A stretch of 64,000 bases of DNA from Pyxidicoccus parkwaysis. Lineage in GTDB: Bacteria > Myxococcota > Myxococcia > Myxococcales > Myxococcaceae. The position numbers and the translations under genes are program-made. Every line of letters starts with the position of its first letter. Position 1 is the first letter of the stretch. This document shows positions 1 to 7,212 of the stretch, in pieces. The stretch spans positions 9,228,001-9,292,000 of the forward strand of contig NZ_CP071090.1 in assembly GCF_017301735.1 (NCBI RefSeq). Reading direction: 5' to 3'. The notes under the pieces were generated by a model. The model worked only from the letters and a program-made list of their open reading frames with translations. It was not told the origin of the DNA and did not search any database.

Positions 1-53
1 GGCACCGTCGCGCGCGTCGTTGGACGAGCGCTCGGGCCTGAGCCAGCGTATAG

Positions 54-85
54 AAGGCGTCCTCTCGCGACGGAGGACGCCTTTT
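54..85 (+). terminator. Intrinsic terminator of an upstream gene
   Basis: An 11-bp perfect stem (54-64 with 73-83) with an 8-nt loop is followed by a short T run (82-85). It probably ends a plus-strand gene whose last codons lie before it; one frame stops at 39-41, but that tail is too short to identify. The 3' arm contains GGAGG, which would also serve as the ribosome site for a TTG start at 84, so the hairpin could instead modulate the following gene. Confidence 0.7.
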
Positions 86-944
86 GACTTCACAGACGCG
101 AATGGACGGGAAGGTCTGCCTCATCACCGGAGCCTCCGGCGGCATCGGCCTGGAGGCGGCCAAGGCCCTCGCGGGCATGGGCGCCACGGTGGTGCTGGTG
201 GGCCGTGACGCGACGCGCACCGAGGCCGCCGTCAGCGCCGTGCGCGCCGCCGCCCCCCAGGCGAAGGTGGAGTGGCTGAAGGCGGACCTCGCCTCGCTCC
301 AGTCCGTGCGCGAGCTGGCCGCCACCTTCAAGGCGCGCTACCCGCGGCTGGACGTGCTGCTCAACAACGCGGGGCTCATCCTCGACCGGCGCGAGGTGAC
401 GGCGGACGGGCTGGAGGCCACCCTGGCCACCAACCACTTCGCGCCCTTCCTCCTGACGCACCTGCTGCTGGACGTGCTGAAGGCCAGCGCGCCCTCGCGC
501 ATCGTCAACGTCTCCTCCGACGCGCACTACGCCGCCCGGCTGGACTTCGAGGACCTGCAGAGCGAGCGCGGCTACATCGGCTTCCGCGTGTACGGCACCT
601 CCAAGCTGGCCAACATCCTCTTCACCCGCGCGCTGGCGAAGCGGCTGAAGGGGACGGGGGTGACAGTCAACGCGCTGCACCCGGGCACGGTGCGCACGGG
701 CTTCGGCCACAACACGAAGGGTTTCTTCCGCCACATCGTCAAGCTGGGCGCGCCGTTCATGATTTCGGCGGAGAAGGGGGCGAGGACGTCCATCTACCTG
801 GCGTCCTCGCCTGAAGTGGAGTCGGTGTCCGGGGAGTACTTCTACAAGTGCCGTCCGAGGAAGCCGTCGTCCGTGGCCCGGAATGACGACTTCGCGGAGC
901 GGCTCTGGCAGGTGAGCGAGCAGCTCACGGGAGTGAAGGCATGA
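84..944 (+). CDS. SDR-family oxidoreductase (retinol-dehydrogenase-like)
   Basis: A short-chain dehydrogenase/reductase of about 280 residues. The Rossmann motif TGASGGIG sits near the N-terminus, LLNNAG follows, the catalytic Ser is in NVSS, and the Tyr/Lys pair is in YGTSK. The N-terminus and the long C-terminal part resemble RDH11-14-like and WW-oxidoreductase-like bacterial SDRs that reduce carbonyls with NADP(H). The substrate cannot be told. The start is ambiguous: TTG at 84 has GGAGG seven bases upstream, but that lies in a terminator stem; ATG at 102 gives the canonical MDGKVCLITG start but has no clear ribosome site. The stop overlaps the next gene by 4 bp (ATGA), so the two are probably translationally coupled and may share a role in detoxifying reactive carbonyls. 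Confidence 0.9.
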   Translation: MTSQTRMDGKVCLITGASGGIGLEAAKALAGMGATVVLVGRDATRTEAAVSAVRAAAPQAKVEWLKADLASLQSVRELAATFKARYPRLDVLLNNAGLILDRREVTADGLEATLATNHFAPFLLTHLLLDVLKASAPSRIVNVSSDAHYAARLDFEDLQSERGYIGFRVYGTSKLANILFTRALAKRLKGTGVTVNALHPGTVRTGFGHNTKGFFRHIVKLGAPFMISAEKGARTSIYLASSPEVESVSGEYFYKCRPRKPSSVARNDDFAERLWQVSEQLTGVKA

Positions 945-1570
945 TTGACCTGTACACGTTCGCGACGCCCAACGGGCGCAAGGTGTCCATCGCGCTGGAA
1001 GAGATGGGACTGCCGTACAACGTCAAGGTGGTGGACATCACCAAGGGCGACCAGTTCAAGCCCGAGTTCCTGGCCGTCAACCCCAACAACAAGATTCCGG
1101 CCATCGTCGACCATGCGTCGGTGGACCACCGGCCGCTGACCGTCTTCGAGTCGGGCGCAATCCTGCTCTACCTCGCGGAGAAGACGGGCAAGCTCCTGCC
1201 CTCGCACCCTCGCGCGAAGGCGGAAGTCACGCAGTGGTTGATGTTCCAGATGGGCGGCGTGGGCCCCATGTTCGGGCAGCTCGGCTACTTCACGCGCTTC
1301 AGCAAGGCGTACGTGCCGCACGCGATTGAGCGCTATCGCAACGAGTCGCGCCGCCTCCTCGGCGTGCTGGATGAGCAGCTCGGCAAGGGGGACTATGTCG
1401 CGGGCACGTTCTCCATCGCGGACTGTGCCCTCTACCCGTGGCTGGCGGGCACTCGCGAATACAACCCCCAGCTCTTCCAGGGGCTGCGCAACGTCCCGCA
1501 GTACCTGCACCGCGTGGGCAGCCGTCCCGCCGTGCAGCGCGGCATGAAGGTGCCGGACCTCAAGCGGTAG
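941..1570 (+). CDS. yfcG: Glutathione S-transferase, YfcG/Nu class
   Basis: 209 residues, close to E. coli YfcG (215 aa), a Nu-class glutathione transferase with disulfide-bond reductase activity. Visible family features are the N-terminal thioredoxin fold start IDLYTFATPNGRKVSI, the NPNNKIPAIVD loop with the cis-Pro, FESGAILLYLAEKTG (the glutathione gamma-glutamyl site), and the all-helical C-terminal domain with SIADCALYPW. Like YfcG it has Thr-Pro-Asn at positions 9-11 in place of a catalytic Cys, Ser or Tyr. It overlaps the preceding SDR by 4 bp and is probably co-expressed with it. Family assignment is secure; the in vivo substrate is inferred only from homologues. Confidence 0.92.
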   Translation: MIDLYTFATPNGRKVSIALEEMGLPYNVKVVDITKGDQFKPEFLAVNPNNKIPAIVDHASVDHRPLTVFESGAILLYLAEKTGKLLPSHPRAKAEVTQWLMFQMGGVGPMFGQLGYFTRFSKAYVPHAIERYRNESRRLLGVLDEQLGKGDYVAGTFSIADCALYPWLAGTREYNPQLFQGLRNVPQYLHRVGSRPAVQRGMKVPDLKR

Positions 1571-1805
1571 ACGCGCGCACCGGGCGCGGTGGCGGCAGTG
1601 CCGCCGCGCTCGCCGTGCACGGCAGAACCCTGGCGATGGCGCACAGGCCGCCTCGCTCGCATCTCCCGCTGCACGTCGGGCCAGAGCGCAACGCACCGCG
1701 GGGCGGGGCCAACAGGCGAGGCACCCGAGCCCGGAGGCCCGACAGGCGGGCGGGCAGTTGGAGCCGATGCGGGGCGGCGGCACTCCGGTGCGTAGCTTGA
1801 AGCGC

Positions 1806-2309
1806 ATGATGGAACCGTCTGTCCCCTCGCGTCCCCGCCTCCTGCTCGGTGCCCTGGGCCCGGGCATCGTGGGCGCCACGTCGTTGACGCTCATCCACGA
1901 GGGTGCCCGCCGCGTGCTGGCGCACCCGCCCCGCATGGACGTGCTCGGCAAGCGCGCATTGAAGAAGGGCGTGCGCTGGTTCGGCGGCAGGCCCGCGCAT
2001 GGACGGCGCCTGCACCGGCAGAGCCTCGCGGGCGACGTGCTGACCAACGGCCTCTTCTACTCCCTGGTGGCGCTGGGCCGGCCGAAGCGGCCGTACCTGC
2101 GTGGCGTGGTGGTGGGGCTGCTCGCGGGCGTAGGCGCGGTGGTGCTGCCGCCGTACCTGGGCCTGGGACGCCGGCCCTCGCGCGCGAGGGCGTCCACGTC
2201 GCTGCTCACCCTCGCCTGGTACACGCTGGGCGGGCTGGCCGCGGCGCGCGCCACCCGGAGCCTCCTGGACTCGGCGCCGCCGCTGGAGACACCGGGCCCT
2301 GGCTGGTAG
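1806..2309 (+). CDS. Hypothetical membrane protein
   Basis: About 167 residues from ATG 1806 (ATG 1809 is also possible; an upstream TTG at 1758 would add 16 unlikely residues). The central part is hydrophobic with at least two probable membrane spans, one around GPGIVGATSLTLI near the N-terminus and one around GVVVGLLAGVGAVVLPPYLGLG, and a third near the C-terminus (LLTLAWYTLGGLAAA). The loops are Arg-rich. I recognise no family. It stands alone between the GST gene (235 bp upstream, no other ORF seen there) and the pyrophosphatase gene. No strong ribosome site is visible. Confidence 0.7.
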   Translation: MMEPSVPSRPRLLLGALGPGIVGATSLTLIHEGARRVLAHPPRMDVLGKRALKKGVRWFGGRPAHGRRLHRQSLAGDVLTNGLFYSLVALGRPKRPYLRGVVVGLLAGVGAVVLPPYLGLGRRPSRARASTSLLTLAWYTLGGLAAARATRSLLDSAPPLETPGPGW

Positions 2310-2377
2310 GCCGCGCTCCTCGGGAGCGAGGACGCGGTGGTTGCCCCAAGCAGCGGTGCACCCAACCTTGAATCCAT

Positions 2378-2917
2378 ATGGCGACGGACCTCTCCCGCCT
2401 GCCCCTGCGCGGGCAACATGGCGCCTTCCACGTGGTCGTCGAATCGCCTCGCGGCTCGACGGTGAAGCTGAAGTACGAACCGACGCTGCAGGCCTTCTCC
2501 ATCTCCCGGCCCCTCACGCGCGGGCTGCGCTACCCCTTCGACTGGGGCTTCATTCCTTCCTCGAAGGGGCCGGACGGAGACCCGCTGGACGCCATGGTGT
2601 ACTGGGACGACTCCACCTGGCCCGGCGTGGTGCTGCCGTGCCGCGCGCTCGGCGTGCTCCAGGTGGACCAGAAAAAGCGCAACGGCAAGCCCGGCGAGCG
2701 CGAGCGCAATGACCGCATCCTCGCCGTCCCCGTCTCCGCCACCCGCGCCGAGCAACTGCAGACGTACCAGCAGCTGTCCAAGCGCGAGCGGGACGAATTG
2801 GAGCACTTCTTCCTCGCGGCCGTGCACTTCGCGGACAAGGATGCGCGCATCCTCGGCTGGGAAGGCCCGGAGGGCGCGGAGCGGATGCTGCGGCAGTACG
2901 CGCTCACGGAGGGCTGA
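2378..2917 (+). CDS. Inorganic pyrophosphatase family protein
   Basis: 179 residues, the usual size of family I soluble pyrophosphatases, which hydrolyse PPi to phosphate in the cytoplasm. The signature is clear: the metal-binding motif DGDPLDA near residue 67, preceded by YPFDWGFIP (cf. YPxNYGFIP) and followed by NDRILAVP, which carries the later metal-binding Asp. The N-terminal half is more divergent than in canonical Ppa proteins, so another phosphoanhydride substrate is possible. Its stop codon is directly followed by the GTG start of the CHAD gene, so the two form an operon. CHAD domains bind polyphosphate, which points to a role in polyphosphate or pyrophosphate turnover. Confidence 0.88.
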   Translation: MATDLSRLPLRGQHGAFHVVVESPRGSTVKLKYEPTLQAFSISRPLTRGLRYPFDWGFIPSSKGPDGDPLDAMVYWDDSTWPGVVLPCRALGVLQVDQKKRNGKPGERERNDRILAVPVSATRAEQLQTYQQLSKRERDELEHFFLAAVHFADKDARILGWEGPEGAERMLRQYALTEG

Positions 2918-3817
2918 GTGGCACCCCCCACGCCCATCCGGGGACTCGGCCCCGACAGCAGACTGGGAGACGCGGCGAGGCGCATCCTCGCCGGCCGGCT
3001 CGCCGACGTGCGCAAGCCGGAGACGGGCGTCCAGGACGGCGCCGACGACGAGTCCGTCCACGACATGCGCGTGGCCACCCGCCGCCTGCGCGCGGCGCTC
3101 CAGGTGTTCCTCTCGCTGGGGGGCATGAAGAAGCTGGAGCGCGACGTGAAGCGCCTCCAGGACGCGCTGGGCGACGTGAGGGACGTGCACGTGCAGGCGG
3201 CGTGGCTGGAGGACATGGCGGGGCGCGTGGAGAAGGAGAAGCGCGGAGCGCGCGCGGGCGTCGTCGAGCTGCGCGACGCGCGGCTGGAGAGCCTGGAGGC
3301 GAAGGAAAAGCGGCTGCACGCGGAGCTGAAGCGCTGGGAGAAGCGGACGGTACCGCGGCTGAAGAAGAAGCTGGAGGCCCTGGACGACGAGCACCGCTTC
3401 GGCGGCCGCAGCGTGCGGGGACACCTGCGCGGGCGCGTGCGCCGCGTGCGCAAGCGGATGGAGACGTACGTGGACGCGCCGGACGCGGCGTCCGCGCACG
3501 CGCTGCGCAAGGAGCTCAAGAAGCTGCGCTACGAGCTCGAAATCTTCCAGCCCGCCCTCCGCCGGGTGATGGACGCGATGGTGGAGGTGCTGGTGCCGTT
3601 GCAGGACGGGCTGGGCGAACTGCACGACGCGGACGTGCGGCTGGAGCTCTTCGAGCGGCTCGCCGCCGAGTCCAAGCCCAAGGGACGCAAGGCCGCGCGG
3701 GCGCTGCTGCCCCACGTGCGGGACGAGCGCGCCAAGCACGCGGCGGAGATTGCGCGTGAGCTGCAGCGCTGGCACTCCGAGGAGATTCCCCGGCGGCTGC
3801 GCCGCATGCTCGCGTGA
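2918..3817 (+). CDS. CHAD domain protein (polyphosphate-binding)
   Basis: 299 residues of mostly charged alpha-helix. The CHAD hallmark HDMRVATRRLRAAL is near residue 47, and the second repeat contains ALRKELKKLRYELE. CHAD domains (conserved histidine alpha-helical domain) bind inorganic polyphosphate through basic surface grooves and locate to polyphosphate granules in other bacteria. The protein is rich in Lys and Arg, as expected. The start is GTG 2918, immediately after the stop of the pyrophosphatase gene, with no intergenic base; a shared mRNA is almost certain. No CYTH (triphosphatase) domain is attached, so the adjacent pyrophosphatase may be the catalytic partner (inference). Confidence 0.9.
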   Translation: MAPPTPIRGLGPDSRLGDAARRILAGRLADVRKPETGVQDGADDESVHDMRVATRRLRAALQVFLSLGGMKKLERDVKRLQDALGDVRDVHVQAAWLEDMAGRVEKEKRGARAGVVELRDARLESLEAKEKRLHAELKRWEKRTVPRLKKKLEALDDEHRFGGRSVRGHLRGRVRRVRKRMETYVDAPDAASAHALRKELKKLRYELEIFQPALRRVMDAMVEVLVPLQDGLGELHDADVRLELFERLAAESKPKGRKAARALLPHVRDERAKHAAEIARELQRWHSEEIPRRLRRMLA

Positions 3818-3819
3818 GG

Positions 3820-3847
3820 GACGCCCGGCGAGGACACACCGGGCGTC
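3820..3847. terminator. Stem-loop between convergent genes
   Basis: GACGCCCGG (3820-3828) pairs perfectly with CCGGGCGTC (3839-3847) across a 10-nt loop, three bases after the CHAD stop codon. There is no T run. A second, slightly weaker copy (3893-3916) lies in the duplicated segment downstream, so the hairpin was copied together with the gene tail. It probably terminates or stabilises the converging transcripts. Confidence 0.5.
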
Positions 3848-3950
3848 TCCAGTGCGACAGCTACTGCTGCTGCGAAGGCGGCGGCGGCGGAGCGCCCGGC
3901 ATGGACTCACCGGGCGTCTCCAGTGCGACAGCTACTGCTGCTGCGAAGGC
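3837..3950. repeat. 71-bp-offset direct repeat of a gene 3' end
   Basis: A 43-bp block at 3837-3879 recurs identically at 3908-3950. The second copy contains the stop codon and last Gln codons of the minus-strand lipoprotein gene; the first copy lies beyond the stop in the gap. The flanking GGAGCGCCCGGC segment is also present twice (about 3890 and 3997), separated by differing numbers of CTG/CTGCTG units. This is a tandem duplication of the gene tail, with length variation in the Gln codon tract. Confidence 0.85.
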
Positions 3951-4864
3951 TGCTGCTGCGAAGGCTGCTGCTGCTGCGAGGGCTGCTGCTGCGACGGAGC
4001 GCCCGGCGTGGACTCGCCGCTCTCCGGGGCTGCCGGCGCGGTGGGCTTCACCTGCGTGGTGGCTTCGATGCGCACCGCCTGCGGCTCACCGCTGCTCTGG
4101 TCCGTGCGGTACGAGGCACGCACCTGGCTGCCCTCCTGGATGTCCTTGGCGCTCGCCTGACGGCCGTCCACCGTCACCTGCGTCTGCGGGCCAATCTGCA
4201 GGCGGAGCTGCGGCTCACCGCGCGAGCTGAGCAACACCTCCTGTTCGCTCGACGTCAGCACCTCGCCGACGACCTGCTGCTCGGAGCCCTGCGCTCCCTG
4301 CGCCTGGGCCGTCTGCTGCTGCGAAGGCTGCTGGGCGGGCTGCTGCTGTTGCGCCTGCGAGGGCTGCGACGGCGCGGGCGCCGCGGCCACCTGTTGCTGC
4401 TGCTGCGCCTGCTGGCGGAGCTGGTCGGACTGCTGCTGCGCCTGCTGGTTCTGCTTGGCCAGCTCCTCCTGCTGCTTCTTCTGCGCATCCACCGCGCTGG
4501 CCTGCGCGGACTGGGCCTCCTGCTGGGCCGTCTGCGTCTGCTGCTGCGCGGACTGCTGGGACTGCTGCGCCTCCTGCGACTCCTTGCCCGCGCGGGCCTG
4601 GGCCTCCTGCAACTCCTGCTGCTTCTTCTGGACGTCCTCCTGCGCGTTGGCGGCCTGCTTCTGCTGCTCGCTGGCCTCCTTCTGCGCGTCCTTGGCCTTG
4701 TCGAAGGCGTTCTCCGTCTGCTTCTGCGCCTGCTCCACCTGATTGCTCGCGGACGCCTGTCCGCCTGCTTGCTCGGAGCTGCTGCTCCGGCTCTTCTGCT
4801 CACAGCCCACGCCCAACACCAGCGCCGCCGTCCCCGCAAGCAACCACCCCGCGCGGAACTTCAT
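3932..4864 (-). CDS. Gln-rich coiled-coil lipoprotein
   Basis: 310 residues from ATG 4864, preceded on the coding strand by AGGAGA. A lipobox (VLGVGC) at about residues 16-21 predicts an outer-membrane or inner-membrane lipoprotein. Residues ~40-200 are extremely rich in Gln, Ala, Lys and Glu in heptad-like order and should form a long coiled coil. A small folded segment follows (VVGEVLTSSEQEVLLSS..., residues ~205-270, resembling a beta-rich domain of unknown type). The C-terminal tail is a low-complexity run of PSQQQ units ending at the stop. No enzymatic motif is seen. A structural periplasmic role is possible but not shown. The 3' end is duplicated in the downstream gap. Confidence 0.82.
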   Translation of the reverse strand: MKFRAGWLLAGTAALVLGVGCEQKSRSSSSEQAGGQASASNQVEQAQKQTENAFDKAKDAQKEASEQQKQAANAQEDVQKKQQELQEAQARAGKESQEAQQSQQSAQQQTQTAQQEAQSAQASAVDAQKKQQEELAKQNQQAQQQSDQLRQQAQQQQQVAAAPAPSQPSQAQQQQPAQQPSQQQTAQAQGAQGSEQQVVGEVLTSSEQEVLLSSRGEPQLRLQIGPQTQVTVDGRQASAKDIQEGSQVRASYRTDQSSGEPQAVRIEATTQVKPTAPAAPESGESTPGAPSQQQPSQQQQPSQQQPSQQQ

Positions 4865-5027
4865 GGATGTCTCCTGTCGTGAAAGGGATGGTGGAAAGAT
4901 GGAGAGGCCCCGGGAGGAACCAACCCACACCCCCTGCGTGCGCCCGCCGCCCCGCCCGCCCACCAGCAGGCGACCCTCCACTCCGCGCTACCCTTGAACG
5001 CACTTTGGCGATAAGGGGCGCCCCCCC

Positions 5028-6284
5028 ATGCGTGCCTGCGGACTCGACTTCGGAACCAGCAACACCGCCGCGGCGCTGCCCGACGGCACGGTGCTGCCCT
5101 TGCAGCCCCACACCTCGGAGCCGCGCCTGTTCCGCTCCGTCCTCTTCTTCCCGGACGACGAGCAGCAAATCTTCGCGGGCGCGGACGCCATCCAGCGCTA
5201 CCTGGAGGACAACACCGGACGCTTCATCCAGTCCGTGAAGTCCTTCCTCCACTCGTCCTCGTTCCGTGCCACCCAGGTGAAGGGGCGCACGTACACGATT
5301 GAGGAGCTGGTGGCCGTCCTCCTGCGCCGCGTGCGTGACGCCGCCGGCGCGCACATGGGCGGGCCTCCCGAGGCCGTCATCCTCGGCCGCCCCGCCGTCT
5401 TCACGCCGGACCCGGAGGCGGACGCGCTCGCCCAGCAGCGCCTGTTGCGCGCCGCGGAGCTGGCCGGCTTCCAGAAGGTGGAGTTCCTCATCGAGCCCAT
5501 CGCCGCCGCGCTCGCGTACGAGGCGCAGCTCACCCGCGACGAGCTCGTCCTCATCGCGGACTTCGGCGCCGGCACCACCGACCTCACCCTCATGCGCCTG
5601 GGGCCCTCGCGCCGGGGCAACAAGGACAGGCGCGCGGACGTCGTCGGCTCCACCGGCGTGCGCATCGGCGGTGACCGCTTCGACGCGGAAATCATGCGCC
5701 ACAAGCTGCTGCCCCGCTTCGGCGCTGGCTCCACGTACCGGGTGCGCGGCTTCAGCGACAAGCGGCTGCCCATTCCGCAGCACGTCCTCGCCAAGCTCCT
5801 CTCCTGGCACGAGATGTCCTTCATCCGCGAGAAGTCCACCCAGGAGCTCCTGGAGACGATGCTGGAGACGAGCGACAAGAAGGCCGAAATCCAGGCGCTG
5901 CACGACCTCGTCATGGACAACCTGGGCTACCGACTCTTCCGCGCGATTGAGGCCGCCAAGGTGCAGCTGTCCCGCGAGGAGCAGACCACGGTGGACTTCG
6001 AGGAGGCGCGCATCAACCTCCACGAGCCCATTACGCGCGCCGAGTTCGAGGCCTTCAGCCAGCCGCTGCTCGACGAGCTCTCGCAGTGCACCGAGGGACT
6101 GCTCGCGAAGCACCCGGAAGCGCAAGCCATCGACGCGGTGTTCCTCACCGGCGGCTCGTCGCAGATTCCCGCGGTGCGCCAGCTCTACGTGCGCCGCTTC
6201 GGCGAGGAGCGCGTGCGCACCGCGGATGCCTTCACCTCGGTGGCCGAGGGCCTCGGGCGTGCGGCGGCCCACCTGGGCTCATGA
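5028..6284 (+). CDS. Hsp70-family ATPase (YegD-like)
   Basis: 418 residues covering only the actin-like nucleotide-binding domain, without the DnaK substrate-binding domain. Phosphate-1 motif GLDFGTSNTAAAL is at the N-terminus, phosphate-2 LIADFGAGTTDLTLM near residue 183 and the adenosine motif VFLTGGSSQIPAVRQLY near residue 370. The order and spacing match E. coli YegD (450 aa), an Hsp70-like protein of uncertain function. It is monocistronic here, flanked by a divergent lipoprotein gene and a convergent one. Use as a chaperone is not supported, because the peptide-binding part is absent. Confidence 0.88.
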   Translation: MRACGLDFGTSNTAAALPDGTVLPLQPHTSEPRLFRSVLFFPDDEQQIFAGADAIQRYLEDNTGRFIQSVKSFLHSSSFRATQVKGRTYTIEELVAVLLRRVRDAAGAHMGGPPEAVILGRPAVFTPDPEADALAQQRLLRAAELAGFQKVEFLIEPIAAALAYEAQLTRDELVLIADFGAGTTDLTLMRLGPSRRGNKDRRADVVGSTGVRIGGDRFDAEIMRHKLLPRFGAGSTYRVRGFSDKRLPIPQHVLAKLLSWHEMSFIREKSTQELLETMLETSDKKAEIQALHDLVMDNLGYRLFRAIEAAKVQLSREEQTTVDFEEARINLHEPITRAEFEAFSQPLLDELSQCTEGLLAKHPEAQAIDAVFLTGGSSQIPAVRQLYVRRFGEERVRTADAFTSVAEGLGRAAAHLGS

Positions 6285-6340
6285 GGAGGCAGCAGCCTCG
6301 GAGTGAGGCGAGCAGATGAAGCGCCGGGGCGGCCTCGTGT

Positions 6341-7210
6341 CTATGGGCCCACGTCCACCGAGCGGCTCAGCCACCCCACCCCGCCGCGCCCGTCGCGCGC
6401 CACCACCCAGAAGGTGACGCGCTGGGGCGCGGCTGGCGTCTCGTACTTCGACGTCGGGTCTCCGGGCCCGCCGTCCACCGACTCAATCGAGCGGAACTCC
6501 TTCACCTCGCCGTCGCCGGTGGCGAACCAGCTGTAGAAGACCTGCTCCGTGCGTGGGCCGTCCTCCGCCTCGTAAACCTCCGCGCTGCCCTCCGCGAGCA
6601 CGGGGGTGAAGGTGACTTCCTGTCCCGTCGGCAGCGGGCCCGCGAGCGACGCGCCCTCCCAGAGCACGTCCGACACCACGGGGTTCTGGTTGGGCACGGA
6701 CGCGGCCCGCAGCGTCACGCGGCGCACGCCGCGCTCGGTGCCCCCGGGAGTGCCGCTGCCGTCGGTGGCCTCGTAGCCGATGAAGAGGGGAATGCCCTTC
6801 TGAAGCGCCTCGCGCAGCGCCGGGTCATTCGGGTCCACCGTGCCACCGCCTCCGGGGTTGGCGGCCTGGAGGGCCTCGAGCAGCACCGCCTGCACGTTGG
6901 AGTCGTCCAGGGACAGCACGCCCTCGGGCAGTGGGACGCCGTTGTCCCCCGGGCAGCGGCCGTCATACGGGTTGCCGCTGAAGCGGCACAGCGCGTAGCT
7001 CACGGTGACGGGCCGCCCATCCCCGGACACCGCCAGCGCGTTGAAGGTCATCGGCCCGGGCGGCGTGGTCGCGTCCGGAGGCAGCACCCACTCGGCGGGC
7101 TCGGTGCGAATCGCGAGCACGCGCACGCTGCGGATTTCGCTCTGCAGCTCGAAGTCGGGGCCACACGCGGCCACGAGCGCGGCCAGGAGGAGGACGAAGT
7201 GCGGGCGCAT
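6341..7210 (-). CDS. Hypothetical lipoprotein of a TonB receptor operon
   Basis: 289 residues from ATG 7210. The signal peptide ends in a lipobox (LVAAC, Cys about residue 16). The mature part is beta-rich, contains two Cys in a short loop (ALCRFSGNPYDGRC) and ends in an Ig-like module (VTFWVVARDGRGGVGWLSRSV). The start lies two bases after the stop of the TonB-dependent receptor gene, so both are on one transcript. Such receptor-adjacent lipoproteins often act as surface ligand-binding partners, as in SusD-type systems, but this one is not SusD and its ligand is unknown. Confidence 0.82.
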   Translation of the reverse strand: MRPHFVLLLAALVAACGPDFELQSEIRSVRVLAIRTEPAEWVLPPDATTPPGPMTFNALAVSGDGRPVTVSYALCRFSGNPYDGRCPGDNGVPLPEGVLSLDDSNVQAVLLEALQAANPGGGGTVDPNDPALREALQKGIPLFIGYEATDGSGTPGGTERGVRRVTLRAASVPNQNPVVSDVLWEGASLAGPLPTGQEVTFTPVLAEGSAEVYEAEDGPRTEQVFYSWFATGDGEVKEFRSIESVDGGPGDPTSKYETPAAPQRVTFWVVARDGRGGVGWLSRSVDVGP

Positions 7211-7212
7211 GC

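Noticed and set aside
2057..3910. 617-codon minus-strand frame opposite pyrophosphatase and CHAD genes
   Set aside because: Arg/Leu/His-rich shadow; real domains are on the plus strand.
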